From contig CM053266.1 of assembly GCA_028583415.1 (NCBI GenBank), positions 30,414,771 to 30,478,770 on the forward strand: a DNA stretch of 64,000 nucleotides, written 5' to 3'. Each line of letters begins with the position of its first letter. Positions within the stretch are counted from its first letter, which is position 1. A model generated the notes under the pieces. The model was not told the DNA's origin. It saw only the letters and a program-made list of their open reading frames with translations, and searched no databases. The DNA is from Protea cynaroides (Eukaryota > Streptophyta > Magnoliopsida > Proteales > Proteaceae). This document shows, piece by piece, positions 36,460 through 48,330 of this stretch. The position numbers and the translations under genes are program-made.

Positions 36460-37906
36460 TAAGGGTGTCAATACTGGGACAGAACCGATAGCCCGGACCG
36501 AGTCGGATCGAACTAAACCGAACCCAGCCCGGACCGAAAACTTATTGGATGTGTTTCGGACACAAGCATGGAATCCTTATCGGGTTCGGTCCGGTCCGGT
36601 CTAACCCGTTGGGCACCCCATTAAACAACCCGATGAAAGCCCGATCCAATTGGCCCGGACCGAAAACCCGGTTGGGACCGAACCTAATTTAACCCTAAAT
36701 CCCAGTATATAAACCTTACTTTCTCAGACTCACTCTTCGTTTTCGTTTCTTTTTGCCTCTGGAGTTTGGAGTCTTCTTCATTTTCGTTTCTTTCTGCCTC
36801 TGGAGTCTGGAGTCTTCAGACTCTTCACAGTTCGGCCAGTTTGCTCTTCAGTTCAAGGCGGCAGGGCCTCAGTCCTCACTCCTCAGGCTTCAGCAGCGGC
36901 GCTACCTTTTGATCTTGCCGGCTTGCCCTCTTTGGCGGTGGGCCTCTTCCTTCTCTTCAGTTCAGTTGCGCCACTGCCTCTTCAGTTCAGCTGCGCCGCT
37001 GCCTCTTGAGTCTTGCGGCAAGACTCTTGCCCTCTTCGGCTCTTCCTTCTCTGGCTCTCTGCTAAAACTGCAATGCAAGGTGGAGTGCGATTGTGTGAAG
37101 CTCAAGAGTCACGCCCCTCCCTCACAGCCTCAATCCCTCTGGCCTGGATGTCATCTCTAGTTACTGTTATTTTAGGTTAAATTTTGATATTAAAGAGATG
37201 TTGTTGGTGTATTTGTAACTGATAAAGATGCAAGTTGTTTTCAAACCTTTGGTTCCTATTCTGTCAAATTGTTTCTGTGATATGTTTCTTAAAATCTGGA
37301 GATATTACACATTCTAACATTGGAACAGACAATCCCTTAAAAGATGAAGTATTTGTTCCCATGAACTAAGTGAGTTCCAGTGCAATAGTGGTTTGAAATG
37401 GAGTAATTAATTGAGTTCCAGTGCACTTGTGGTTTCAAATGGGGTAATTTATGTTTTATGCTCAATGTGAGGTTGTTAGAGATGTTTAGTACTTCTCCCT
37501 ATTATAGTGTGAACTGGATATTGTTTACGGGACTTTTGATTCTTTGCCATCCATTCCATCGGGAAACCATGCTTTTGTTTATAAACTGCCCCTCAATTGC
37601 CTGGGAGGCTAAAGGAAAGATTCTATTTGATACATAATACTCGATTTTGTTCCCATAAGAATAGAAGAAGATAGGGTAAATAGAATAGGCCCGATAGGCC
37701 CGGACCAGACCGAGCTAGCCCGAAATCAATTTGAAAAACCCAGACCGATAACAAACCGACACCGGACCAACCCGTTATTTAACGTGTCCAGCGCAGCCCA
37801 CCCCAACCCGAACCCTTAATGGACATGTTTTGGGTTGGAGTTATAAAGCCCGGCACCGTTTCAACCCGGACCAAAACCGGCCCGGACCGGTCCGTTGACA
37901 CCCTTA
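36460..37906 (+). mobile_element. 1447-bp hAT element, copy B, nested in LTR
   Basis: The termini TAAGGGTGTCAA and TTGACACCCTTA are flanked by the exact 8-bp duplication GCTGTAGA (36452-36459, 37907-37914). Unlike the 0.65-kb copies, it holds about 0.8 kb of extra interior: a TATA box (TATATAAA at 36706-36713), a CT-rich leader with a tandem duplication (TTTCGTTTCTTT..GCCTCTGGAGT), and a 135-codon frame at 36753 that looks compositionally biased. This may be the promoter end of the autonomous parent with the transposase deleted. Confidence 0.9.
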
Positions 37907-39239
37907 GCTGTAGAAGTCTATTCGATTGCTTTACATAGACAGTCTACCAGCTTGACTAGTGGCTGTAGAAGTCTATTTGATTGTTTTACATAGACTGCCT
38001 ACCAGTTTAACTAGTGACTGTAGGAGTCTATTCAATATCCTAAACCTAGATGACCTATTAGCTTGACTAGTAGCTATGGGGATCTACCATCTTACCAACC
38101 CAAGACTGCCTATCAGTTTAACTAGTGACTGTAGGAGTCTATTCAATATCCTAAACTTAGATGACCTATTAGCTTGACTAGTGCTATAGGGATCTACCAT
38201 CTTACCAACCCAAGCAGTTGAGCTACGTTGGGCTTGATTCTTGGGCTTATCCTGGGATACGTAGGTAGTTTGAGTGCTTATCATTTGAGTTCAGTCCTAA
38301 ACTAATTTACTTTAATTTACTTCTCATTTTTTTCATTTTTTAGAGTTAATTTCAAAGCTATTGCATTTAAACTTTGGACTACGCTTCAATAACTGAAAAT
38401 GATTTTATCTGTCAATGTGTTGAGAGTTGTGCACTTGTTATCCGAAATTAGCTGATTGATCCGTCATCAAATCATTTTATTTCTGATCTATATCATATTT
38501 TAATTTTTCTTTCTGTTATATTCACAATTGTATGGCTTGTTCCTAGATTAAAATATATCTAGAACCTAGGTCTGATGCCTATTAAAAGTTGTTTAGCCAT
38601 TGCTTATAATTTAAATTAGGATAGAAAATGATAGTATGTGGAGACTAATCTTTGGATTAGGCAATTTGGGTGCCTAACACCTTCCCAGATTGTAACATGA
38701 CACTTACCCATTATTTCTCTGGTTTGACCATAAGTCTTAATCCATTACGTGAGTCATTAGTATTTCTCATATGAAAAATTATATATAGGTCCTAGACCTT
38801 ATCTAGGTTGCGACTCCATTTTCATTTTTTATATTTCAACCATTTCATACAATTACAAAAACATTCGTCCTTACAATATGGTTTAGACTCAAAGCCATTT
38901 CTTGTTGATTTTTGGGTAAAGCTATGTTGGGTTGTATTCCGCTGTGAAAGTATCGTGTCGACCCATTGAGTCACCCGTACTTTAAATCAAATGATGTTAA
39001 CAACTAAAAAGCTCTTAATTTTTATTAAATTTATAGAAATTATGCCACTGAAGTGTTCTGTTTGATTACCAATTTTACATCATCAATAGAATAGGTGTGA
39101 ATCAAACATAAATTACTTTGCTATTTTTGAGAAATTAATACCGTGAAAAAAATTAGAAACACATGTATATTATAAAAATTATATTTGTGCTATTTGATAT
39201 CATGTTTAATCTCTTATTCTTCATTATTATATTCCACAG

Positions 39240-39674
39240 CTTCACATCCCGAACCTGATCTTGAGAGAGACAGGAGAGAAAAACACAAGAATTTTTCTCG
39301 AATATCACATTGGTTTCGAGTTTTCCTGAAAGTTAATGATGGATTAATTACTGTTTCAACTTTGTTTATGGGGATAGAAACAGTTACAATGACGACAACG
39401 TTCATGATCATATACGGCCCCATCGGACTGGTTGTCGGTGCTTGTATAATTGGAATTGGACGTGTTAACTCACTACAAGCAGGACTTTGAAAAGAAGAAT
39501 CAAAATGAAGAAGAACAAGAAAATAGAGTACTATTGAATTTGATAAAACAAGCAGCTGCATCCGTGCTTATTTTCTCCATCGGAGGCATTATCACAGTAC
39601 TTGTCAGATCCTTCATCAATGATTACAAAATGAGGTTCGGAGTCGTAGCGGTGGTTTCAAACGTAGGTTTGTAG
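39240..39674 (+). pseudogene. Small membrane-protein remnant, copy 3, plus strand
   Basis: After a possible acceptor (ATTCCACAG), the plus strand reads SHPEPDLERDRREKHKNFSR, HWFRVFLKVNDGLITVSTLF, MTTTFMIIYGPIGLVVGACI. After a frame change it reads LTHYKQDFEKKNQNEEEQEN, LIKQAAASVLIFSIGGIITV and SFINDYK. It aligns along its length with copies 1 and 2 but lies in opposite orientation and keeps the first hydrophobic region open. Only one frameshift, near 39460, separates it from a continuous frame. The family is unidentified. The predicted product has an acidic/basic N-terminus and two to three membrane segments. Confidence 0.6.
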
Positions 39675-40349
39675 ATCTCCAAAATTGGAGGGACTTTGAT
39701 TGAAAACCTTCAAGTAATGAGTTCCATTGTTAGAGTCCTGCTTACTGGGTGGTTGGTCATGAATGTAACATGTGGCCTTACCAGATATTTAGGACTTTTA
39801 CACAATAAAAATGGTAGGTTTTAGTTTAGTGCTTTTACACTATAAAAATGGTGGGTTTTAGTATCGTAAAATCATGTTATTGTTGTTCCTCTTATTGTTG
39901 TGGTTCCTGTAATTATATCAATTATTAAATATGCATTTATTCAAATACAACAGTTGTTACAGAAAGTTATTATAAGTTGTACCAGATTCATGTTGCAGAG
40001 TATGAATTGACAGAAAACCCCTCAAGTTGCACACTTTATTAAATAACGTTATTTATATGTACTTTTACATTTTTACCTTGAGTATGATTTTTATATAAAT
40101 ACTTTATTATATTGTTCATTAATCAATGAAAAGTGTGAAAACTTCTTTAAACATGATTCAACTCTTTAACTCATGTCTTGACGTGGTATTAGAGCATTTT
40201 TCTATAATTTTTTATTTTTTTCATCGTCTACGAACTGTAAAGATCTCTGGTGATTTATCATTATAATCATCTATCAAGTTACTTTGTAATTTATTGAAGT
40301 ACTTTGCTGATGTCGGGTCTCGCCATAGCTCTCCTCTTGAACCTAGCTC

Positions 40350-40758
40350 TAATACAACTATTAGTATTAGCTCTAATACCATTTGTTGGTATCAGTTCTG
40401 ATACCACTTATTGGTATCACTTTTGTCTTATGATATGACTTAGATGCAAAGCTATTTTCTATTAATTTTCAGGATAAAACTATGTTGAGTTGTATTTTAT
40501 TATAAAAAAGGGAGTACCGTGTCAACCCATTGGGTCACCTATATTTTTAAATCAAATGGCGTTAAGGATTAAAAAATCATTAATTTTTATTAAATTTACA
40601 AAAATTATGCCACTAAAGTGTTTTGTTTGATTACTGACTATGCATCCTCAATGGAATAGGTGTGAATAAAAAAAAAATTTGTTTGCTTTTTTTGAGAAAT
40701 TAATACCCTGAATAAATTAGAAATGCATGTATATTATAGAAATTCGTTTAGTTCCAAT
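40350..40758. repeat. Fourth, partial duplicated unit
   Basis: This contains GGTATCAGTTCTGATACC, then TGTGTCAACCCATT-like and AAATTATGCCACTAAAGTGTT sequence shared with units at 29866, 30967 and 38876. It lacks the membrane-protein part. Its tail (TTAATACCCTGAATAAATTA) matches that at 39140, so units three and four share a later duplication. Confidence 0.7.
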
Positions 40759-41421
40759 TAAGGGTGTCAACGGGTTGGTCCGGGCCTGTTTCGATCTGGG
40801 TTGAATCGATGTCGGATTTTATAAGCCCAGCCCAAAACATGTTCATTAAGAGTTCGGGATGGGTTGGGCTGCGCTGGACACAATAACTAACGGACTGGTC
40901 CGGTATCGATTTGTTATCGGACTGGGCTTATTGAGGTGATTTCAGACTGGTTCGGTCTGGACCGGACTTATCAAGCTTATCGGTTCTATTTTATATGTAA
41001 GATATATAGCTTATTTTATTATTTCTATCTATAAAATTAGCATCATTCATTCTATATGTATGTAATTCAGTAAATTGTAACAATTAACATACTCTTTTCA
41101 ACAATAGATTCATATAATCTTTCGGATCAAGAAGTGAACTATAATAGTGTAATGTAATCCATCAAAATTCAAAACCATTAAAATTAAGAAACTGGGCCCA
41201 AATGGACTTTACCGGTGTTCAGGTTAGGTATTATTGATTCGGGCTAGTTCGGGCTTCTTAACGGGCCGGTCCGATCTGATTTCGGTCTGGGCTGAAACGA
41301 TGTTGGGCTCTACAAGCCGAGACCAAAACTTATCCATTAAGGTTCGATCCGGGCTGGGTTTGGGTTATATAGGGCTGGCTCGGTCCGTGCTACAGGGTCG
41401 GACCCATTTTTGACACCCTTA
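40759..41421. mobile_element. 663-bp non-autonomous hAT element, copy C
   Basis: The termini TAAGGGTGTCAA and TTGACACCCTTA are flanked by the exact 8-bp duplication GTTCCAAT (40751-40758, 41422-41429). It has the same length and sequence as copy A in inverse orientation, 8.5 kb away: the interior TTTCGGATCAAGAAGTGAACT of copy C is the complement of copy A. Confidence 0.93.
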
Positions 41422-41429
41422 GTTCCAAT

Positions 41430-42129
41430 GATGCATATTTATCCCATTATTGATTATAGTTTAGACTAGGTGGCCTCTTGTTAAATGAAAGTTTCAAGCA
41501 TCCATCCATGTTAATTCCTGACCCACATGATTTTTGGTTTAGAGTTTTTGGACAATGTCACTATTGACGAAGAAACTCATGAGAAAAAAAACACGTTAAC
41601 AAGTTTGGGAATCCCTCAAACTATAGTTGCATAGTGACGTGCATAAATACCACTCACCCACCAATAAGTGGGCAACACATTACATAAGATGCATTTGGGC
41701 ATATATCCATCCATACGGATGTGAGACCCATGTTTCATCCATACATCACTTCTTATGTCACATTTCTGTCAATCCCTGAGTCTTTTCACATGAACCCAAT
41801 TTACGGTTTAAACAGTCCGATTTGATTTTGATAAATGGTTTCGATTCAATTTTAACACCTTTATAACAAGGTAGGATGGGTTGGTCTCGTTGGATATGGG
41901 GTTAAACACATATCCAGGTCAATATTAATGAACCATTTGGCCTGATAGATGGTAGAATATTTCTCATTTTTAAGAGGCAATTCAATGGGCCTGAAGGCTT
42001 TTAGTTTTTGTGGTGTGAATAAATGGGTTAAACTTGGTCCGACCAACCAATTGACTGGACCTTCTCTTCTTGGGTTCGCATTGAGGTTGGACCAATTTGT
42101 ATATAACTATCCCTTAAGCTTGTACAATA

Positions 42130-42178
<49 letters not shown>

Positions 42179-42678
42179 TTTTGGTGAAGAACTCGTACAG
42201 TATTTGACTTCAACAAAAAACATTCTTTTAGAGATTGATGCTATAAATCTTTTATTGTAATTAATTGTAGGAAGCAACAAGTTTGCACATATCATGATCT
42301 TATGCTCATCACATTTACACTGATAATTAAATAATTAATTTAAGTGTTTGAAGAAGATATTTCTAGTCTCCTTTTGTTTTTTATGTAAAATTTTTTATGT
42401 TAAAAAAATTCAATATTATTTTTATGATGTAAAAGAAAAACGAAATTTTCTTTTCCTATTCTTTAGAGATCACTATTTTTACAGTTTTTACCTCTTGAAA
42501 ATAAGCATTGGACAAGTCAGACTGTAGCTCAGAAGTCTTATTTTAATGGACGAACTTCTACTTTCCATTGTTTAAAATACTTATATTTCCAGCTATTACA
42601 AAGCCAGTGACAAGTCGGGTTGTAAGTTCAAATAAAGCTAAGTTAAAAAATGAAAAACAATTAGAAATTTTCATAATG
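41430..42678. other. Intergenic, with ATT microsatellite
   Basis: No gene was recognised. An (ATT)n array of about 16 units occupies roughly 42131-42179. Confidence 0.6.
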
Positions 42679-43280
42679 GCGTTGTTTGGTTGCAAGGGGA
42701 ATTGAAGGAAAGGGAAATGAAAATTTTAAACTTTAAATGAAAATTTTTGTAGTGATTGCAAAACATACTATCACATTACTATGTAACTAATTCCAAAATA
42801 TTCCACATTTAGTTATTAATTTATACATCATTTTGCATCCGAGTCCCTTCCATTTGAAAAGTAAAATAATTTTACATCTTATAAGTATCATTAGTAATTA
42901 AGATCTCTTTGGAATGTATTATATAATTAAGTATATAATACATTATGATATATGTAATTGTTTGATGTGATTTATGATACTTATTTATGTTTAAAATAAT
43001 TTGATATAATCTAAAATCTACAAATAGGTTAGAAGATGTTTATCAATATTGTGATGATATATTATTACTTCTTTATTTCTAATAGTATTAAACAGTTATT
43101 ATATATGATCCATAATTTATTTTTAAAAATAACTCATAATCATAAATATAAACTATACCAAAGAAAGCCTTAATGTTAAGAAATTTAGGTATTGTGTCAC
43201 GATTATAAAAGTTTCCCTTTTTATTTTAAAATTTTTACTTTCCTTTCTTATAATTTTTTTTTTTGCAACCAAACATAGTC
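42679..43280. mobile_element. MITE with TTGTTTGGTTGCAA termini
   Basis: GTTTGGTTGCAA at about 42683-42694 and its complement TTGCAACCAAAC at about 43263-43274 bound an AT-rich stretch. The inner flanks also pair (GAAAGGGAAATGAAAATTTTAA against its complement). No target duplication is clear, so the superfamily is not assigned. Confidence 0.6.
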
Positions 43281-43691
43281 ACATGAAGCACACTAAGATC
43301 CCTACGTATTTAACATGATAGGACCGAAAGATGCCGTCTCCAAAAAGATATATATGTAGAAGATTTGAAGCATTATCAAAACAATTACAGAAGAAATAAT
43401 TAAATGTAAAAGGCAATAAAAGTTGATGCTATTATTAGATACAATCCCTAGAAAATCAATTCCTTCCACAATCAACATACTAATAAAATAAGGAAGAAAC
43501 AAAGAAAGAATAGAAGAAGAAAACCTTCCAAACCTCTAAATCCTTTTTCTCACTAAAAACCTTCCAAACCCTGTATCTCTCGTTCAATCGCTTGCTCCAC
43601 TATCGAGATTCCTTGCGACTCCAACTCCACCGTTGGCAATCTTAAAGCTTCAGCAGACCACATTTAAGTTTGATTTCATTTTTTTCTGTGG

Positions 43692-43692
<1 letters not shown>

Positions 43693-43767
<75 letters not shown>
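43693..43767. repeat. (TA)n microsatellite
   Basis: About 37 uninterrupted TA dinucleotides. Such tracts are often length-variable and hard to sequence. Confidence 0.95.
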
Positions 43768-43771
<4 letters not shown>

Positions 43772-43879
43772 ATAACATGACCCAAAAATAAGTCTTACAA
43801 CACCCTTCTGTAAGCCCTCATTTTGGTCTCTTTTTTTTTTTTTTTTTACCATAAACGTCCATGTCTTTTAGACATGGTA

Positions 43880-43990
43880 GGGGGAATTGAGGTAGACTAC
43901 AACAACAACAACAACAAAGTCTTATCCCAACTAAATGGGGTCGGCTACATGAATTCTTGTCTGCCAATCAGCTCTGTTGGATGTTATACT
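43880..43990. repeat. Dispersed plant repeat, GGGGTCGGCTACATGAAT type
   Basis: The stretch CAACAACAACAACAA followed by CTAAATGGGGTCGGCTACATGAATTC matches a very common dispersed plant sequence, as I recall it, usually at the 3' end of non-LTR elements. The element around it is not delimited. Confidence 0.4.
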
Positions 43991-44283
43991 TGAAGCAAAG
44001 CCTAAGCTATTTCTCTCTTGCCTTCTGTGCTATTTGTCTCTTGCCTTCTCTACAATTGGGCTAGACTAAGGTTGGTGTTATTTCTTAATTGATTTTCTAG
44101 ATGGGCTTTGAGTTAAAGTGGGCTTTAAGGTTGAATTAAATTTAGTTTCTATTTCTTTCTTGGGTTCGAAAGGAGAATTTCACGGGGTAATTTGGGAAAT
44201 TTGATGCTTTAAAATTGGGTTATAAAACCTTCCATTTAAACCCTAAAAGGAGAGGTTCGTGATTTTGAGATGTGGGGGGGGGG

Positions 44284-45640
44284 AAGGTAATAGCTATGAA
44301 TAGTCATCAACTCCCGGGAAAGGGTAGAAGAATGAGACCTATTATGGGACATACAATGCATTACAGACGTATGATCATTACGCTTCAACCGGGGTTATTC
44401 TATTCCACCTCTTAGAAAGAAAAGAACTTAGGTCCAAGCCCGGTGAAGAAATGCAAATTTCAAAGATTCTGCTCGTGAGCGTAATGGTATAAGGTCTGCC
44501 TGACTGTGCCGTTTCGTAAGTAACCCAGTGCTCTCCCTTTCCTTTCCAATTTTGGAAATGAAAGAAAAAAAAAAGAGCTTTCTTTTAAAAACATCGATAA
44601 ATCAATGCTTTTATATCTTGCGATTTGTTCTTCAGTTTGAGTCCCGGTTGGAGTTTCAGTTGACTTAGTTTACCTGAAGCACCCGTAGAAGAAGCAACGG
44701 TAGCATCAGTAGTTTTACCACTACCATGAAGCATATACAAATGCCAACAAAGGAAGGCGGAGGAGGAACGTCAGAGGCTGCATATTAGAATACATATCCA
44801 TACGTCCCCTCGGCTTTAGCTGTGCTCTCCCTTCCTTCTCGTTCCCCACGAGTTGCAATGCTCCCGAAAAAAGCATTTTCTCGGATGAAATATCAAATCA
44901 TTTACTCCCCCTTTACGTCTAAGGGCAGGAAAAGGATGAGCATAACTGGCATCGGCAAGAGAAGCGGTTAGTCAGGTTTAGGCGGGTTGGTACTGAATCA
45001 ACTAATGAGCGGGGAGGGGCCCGATAGTGGCGATCAAATCTTTCGGAATATTAATTGTAGCGTGGTAGCGTACAATGGTTGCTTTCCTATGCCGTTCCAT
45101 TCATACGAACCCAAGCCGATCCAATTTAGGCTTAGGACCCAACTACGTTCCTTTCACAGGCTCCTTAGGGGAGCATGGGAGCTAGTGCTTGCTATCCCAA
45201 AGCCCGTGGATCCTATCCGAAATCTTTGATGCTTCTTGTTCGCTTATTGAAGAAGGCCTATTGTTGTTAGGCCCTAGTTTCACTCAATTCTTATACATAG
45301 GGAATGAGACTCAATCTTTTTACTACGAATTTAGAAGCTGTTTTGTTTCCCTCATATAACTATCTGCTTTAGTTCATTAACTGGAATGATGAATAAAAAA
45401 ATCAAGCAACAGATTCCAACATTTCCCAATGGCAGAAGAAGGATGCAAGCTGGAAGGACTTGGACAAGATATTCTTCACTTGGGCAGGAGATGCAACGCG
45501 CTTAGCGTCGGCGCTTGCGCTTGCTTTTCACTCTCAAGACAACGGTCTCTCTCTTCTATAAAACGAAGCAAAGCGCATGGCGCTGAAGTGAAGAAAACTC
45601 AATAAACTTTCAAAGAAAAAGGGGGGAAGAGGGGGGGGGG
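44284..45640. other. Nuclear insert of mitochondrial DNA (NUMT)
   Basis: The base composition and texture differ from the flanks: more GC, many GAAGAAGC and CCCGTGG-type words, and few poly(A) tracts, as in plant mitochondrial spacers. The left end carries a plastid rpl23 fragment that is not followed by the usual plastid trnI, which suggests plastid DNA that passed through the mitochondrion. The remainder (for example 44985-45229) has an open frame without a known product. Boundaries are approximate. Confidence 0.65.
44287..44431 (+). pseudogene. rpl23: Plastid rpl23 C-terminal fragment
   Basis: The plus strand encodes VIAMNSHQLPGKGRR, MRPIMGHTMHYRRM, IITLQPG and, after an extra T, YSIPPLRKKRT followed by TAG. 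This is the C-terminus of plastid ribosomal protein L23. The single-base insertion at about 44395 breaks the frame, and the N-terminal half is missing. It marks the surrounding segment as organelle-derived. Confidence 0.9.
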
Positions 45641-45956
45641 CTTTAGATCTGAAAATTGAAAGTGGACATTTTACTTCTTGGACGCTCAGCTGCAATTTTT
45701 TTAAACCTTTAAAAATGGAGTGACTGAGTGTATTAAGTCAATTCATCAATCATGTGATTCGGCCTTCAAGGGCTGATCATAATTCAGATGAGTATTTAAT
45801 GAAGCAATTGCTGCTGAGCCAAATGATGCTATTGAAACGAAACTGAGAAATTCAGGGGAACTTCAATGGAGACCCATGAATACCTAATCGTTTGGGCTAA
45901 AACACCAAGGGCTGTTACCTTCCCAGCATCAAGGGCTGTTATCTTTGAATTGTGAT

Positions 45957-46103
45957 CTTCTGTAGTGAGGCCAATCCTATAGTGAAGATTTTCCCACTCA
46001 AAGTGGATCTGTATTTATCCCGATGCACTTTGAGTGGATTGAGATACATGTCGATCCACTTGAGTGGATGGAATCCTCACTCCATAGGTGCCTCACTACA
46101 GAG
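45957..46103. mobile_element. MITE, TCTGTAGTGAGGC family, copy 1
   Basis: The termini CTTCTGTAGTGAGGCC and GCCTCACTACAGAG are inverted. The interior has CACTCAAAGTGGAT and its complement-like CACTTTGAGTGGATTG, giving a nested hairpin. Related copies lie at 54565-54714 and 55958-56098. Confidence 0.75.
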
Positions 46104-46239
46104 GAACTTTTTCCATTACATGCCCATAGTGTGATTTTGAACTTTATCATGCCCATTCCTTGTTGCCACTTGCTGAAATTTGCCTTATGGTTAATTTTTT
46201 TGTTGTCACCATTGGTAATCTATCTTAACCTGGTTCTTC

Positions 46240-46650
46240 CGATTGTGGGTTTGGTTATCTGATAGTGGGTTTGGTTTAATTACATGATGGGTTGGTTCAA
46301 CCCATGATGGGATAGGCTTAATTGTGATGGATAGGTTCAGTCTCATAGCGTGGTTGGTTTATTTGTTATGTCAAATCTGGTTTGAGTTAAATTGGTTGGT
46401 GGTCAAATCTGGTTTGGCTTGGATTATTTCATTTAATGTCAAATCTGGTGCGGTTTCAATTGATTTGTGGTCAGATTGAGTTTGGCTGAAGTTGGTCTCT
46501 TTAAGATCAAATCTGATTTGAATTGCGATGGTTTATGTTTTGTGATCAAACTTGGTTTGTGTGGATATGAGTTGGTCCAATTTATAGTCAAAATTGGTTT
46601 GGTTTGTGTTTGAACCTGATTTGATTTTTTGTATGCTCTCATCCTTATTC
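46240..46650. repeat. Diverged GTCAAATCTGGTTTGG-type repeats
   Basis: A degenerate run of units of about 45 bp, each with a TCAAATCTGGTTTG-like core (also TCAAACTTGGTTTG and TCAAAATTGGTTTG). No coding potential. Confidence 0.55.
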
Positions 46651-48330
46651 TATGCTCTAATAATGTTCAAATATGTTTGGTATAATTGATTTCTTTGCCG
46701 AAGTCCTTGCCTACGACATGCCTAATTAATTCAGTCACATGCTTAATGTTATCTGTTTGAATTGTTAGGTGTATGGACCCCACCCTCAAGTGATGTATCT
46801 CCCACTTCATGTTTATAATAGTTTCACGTCTGAATCCCTTTTCTATCAAACTGAAACTTTAGGGTAATTCCAATGAATCTATTCTCATTGGGGTTTCCAA
46901 ATCCCATACTGACTAGTGTGGACCCCACCTAAGTCTTGGGCCCGTTCAACCAATAGGGTTGGTCCCAAATTTGCTTTTATTTCTCCAAATGAAAAAAAAA
47001 CAAAAAAAGAAAAAAAAAAAAAAAAAAAGGGAAAAATACAAAAAAATGTGTGTTATGTCTTCATTTGTCAGGTGATAGTCAAGATCATATCTGATCACCG
47101 ACCAAGCCCTTGTCCAGTTTTATCTACAACCTTAGGCTAGTTGTCTCCCAAGTCTGGGAGCCGGTTTGCTAAACAATCGACCTTTTTCCCTGTTGATGGC
47201 AATGCCCAAGGTGGGGTTGGTTTCTTCTTGTTTTTGTGATTTTCCATTCCTTTTGTATGAGTTTTCTTTGATTAATGAAAGTCTGCTAACCTTTAGAAAA
47301 AAAAGAAAAGAAAGGAGAGAGAGAGAATGAGCTAAGAGTGGAGCATTTTTATCTTGGGCTCATAATGTTAGAATGAACTAAAGAGCGTGTTCAAGAATAG
47401 GCCATGTTCACTAGTGCATTCAATTATCGAAGAACGGGAATTGTTTTTATAATCTCAGAATGTGTGTTCTTGACCTAAAATGCATACCAAATGCAACCTT
47501 AAATTCTAATGAGATTCAAGAACAACTTTCATGCAAGACGCCAAAGTCTGAAACTTTGGATAAGAGTTTAGTCACTTCTATGTTCTATTTTGCTGGTTTC
47601 TCTTTTGTTAATTTCTCTCTCCACCAACCCCCTCCCCCCCACCCAAAGAAGAAGAAGGAAAAAAAAAAAAAAAAACCCTTCAACTTATACCACTATGATG
47701 GACTCACTGAGAAACACTCATTATGATCAGCTTTGGAACAGAGCTATTATTTTCGTTGAATATTTTATTGTTCCCTTGCCATGCATAGAAATACTTGACA
47801 AAGAAAACCAAGAAAAATAAATTTTGAACAATCACATGGGAATGCAAGATTGATGTCTTAAATCCTTATTTATGACTACTGGGTTTGTGTTTACTTCTAG
47901 TGTCAATTTGTGTAGGTATTGGATCCAAACAAACCAGTTATATTTATTATTACATGTTCTTAAATTCCTTTATTATTTCCCTGGAATCCAAACGTGATCT
48001 TCTGTTCATTGTTTGATATATTGCCTGCTTTGGAGGCAAATGACTAGAAGAGGCTTACATTGTTGCAGAGGTATTTTCCTTCCTAAAAAGTCCCTCTTCA
48101 TAATATTATTTACCAGTGAACTTTTTGTGATAGTTCTCCATTTTCTATTAATTTTAAACCGGATACTCTTTGCTTCATTGTTTTTAGGATAAATTTCAGC
48201 TACACCCCTATAGTATAGCATAATATCATGGGTCCACATTTTTCTGAGATAATATCACTAATACCCCCTGAAGACACTCAAACGTTATTTAGACTTATCT
48301 TATTCCCGAAACTTTTTTATTTGTCTATAG
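46651..48330. other. Intergenic, no gene recognised
   Basis: Contains A-rich tracts near 46990-47040 and 47640-47680. A segment near 47165-47300 (GTTGATGGCAATGCCCAAGG, then TGATTAATGAAAGT and an A-run) looks like a LINE 3' end similar to that at 13500-13618. Confidence 0.4.

Larger units (their letters stand above)
33013..38875. mobile_element. Giant solo LTR of Tat/Ogre type, with nested hAT element
   Basis: The element starts TGTAGACGCTTTAAATTTGTC and ends CATTCGTCCTTACA. An exact 5-bp duplication, ATATG, flanks it at 33008-33012 and 38876-38880. The flanking DNA joins into the same duplicated-unit sequence seen elsewhere (GATATG then GTTTAGACTCAAAGCC), confirming the insertion. The 3' part (GGGTGCCTAACACCTTCCC, then GTTGCGACTCC) and repeated GATACGTAG motifs are typical of Tat/Ogre LTRs as I recall them. 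Without the nested 1447-bp hAT element and its duplication, the LTR is about 4.4 kb. There is no gag or pol. Confidence 0.85.

Noticed and set aside
36753..37160. 135-codon frame in the hAT element as a host gene
   Set aside because: Biased Ser/Leu/Phe composition following a CT-rich leader and no recognised domain; kept only as part of the element.
44987..45229. 80-codon frame in the organellar insert as a real gene
   Set aside because: No known mitochondrial protein recognised; spacer DNA of plant mitochondria often has such open frames.
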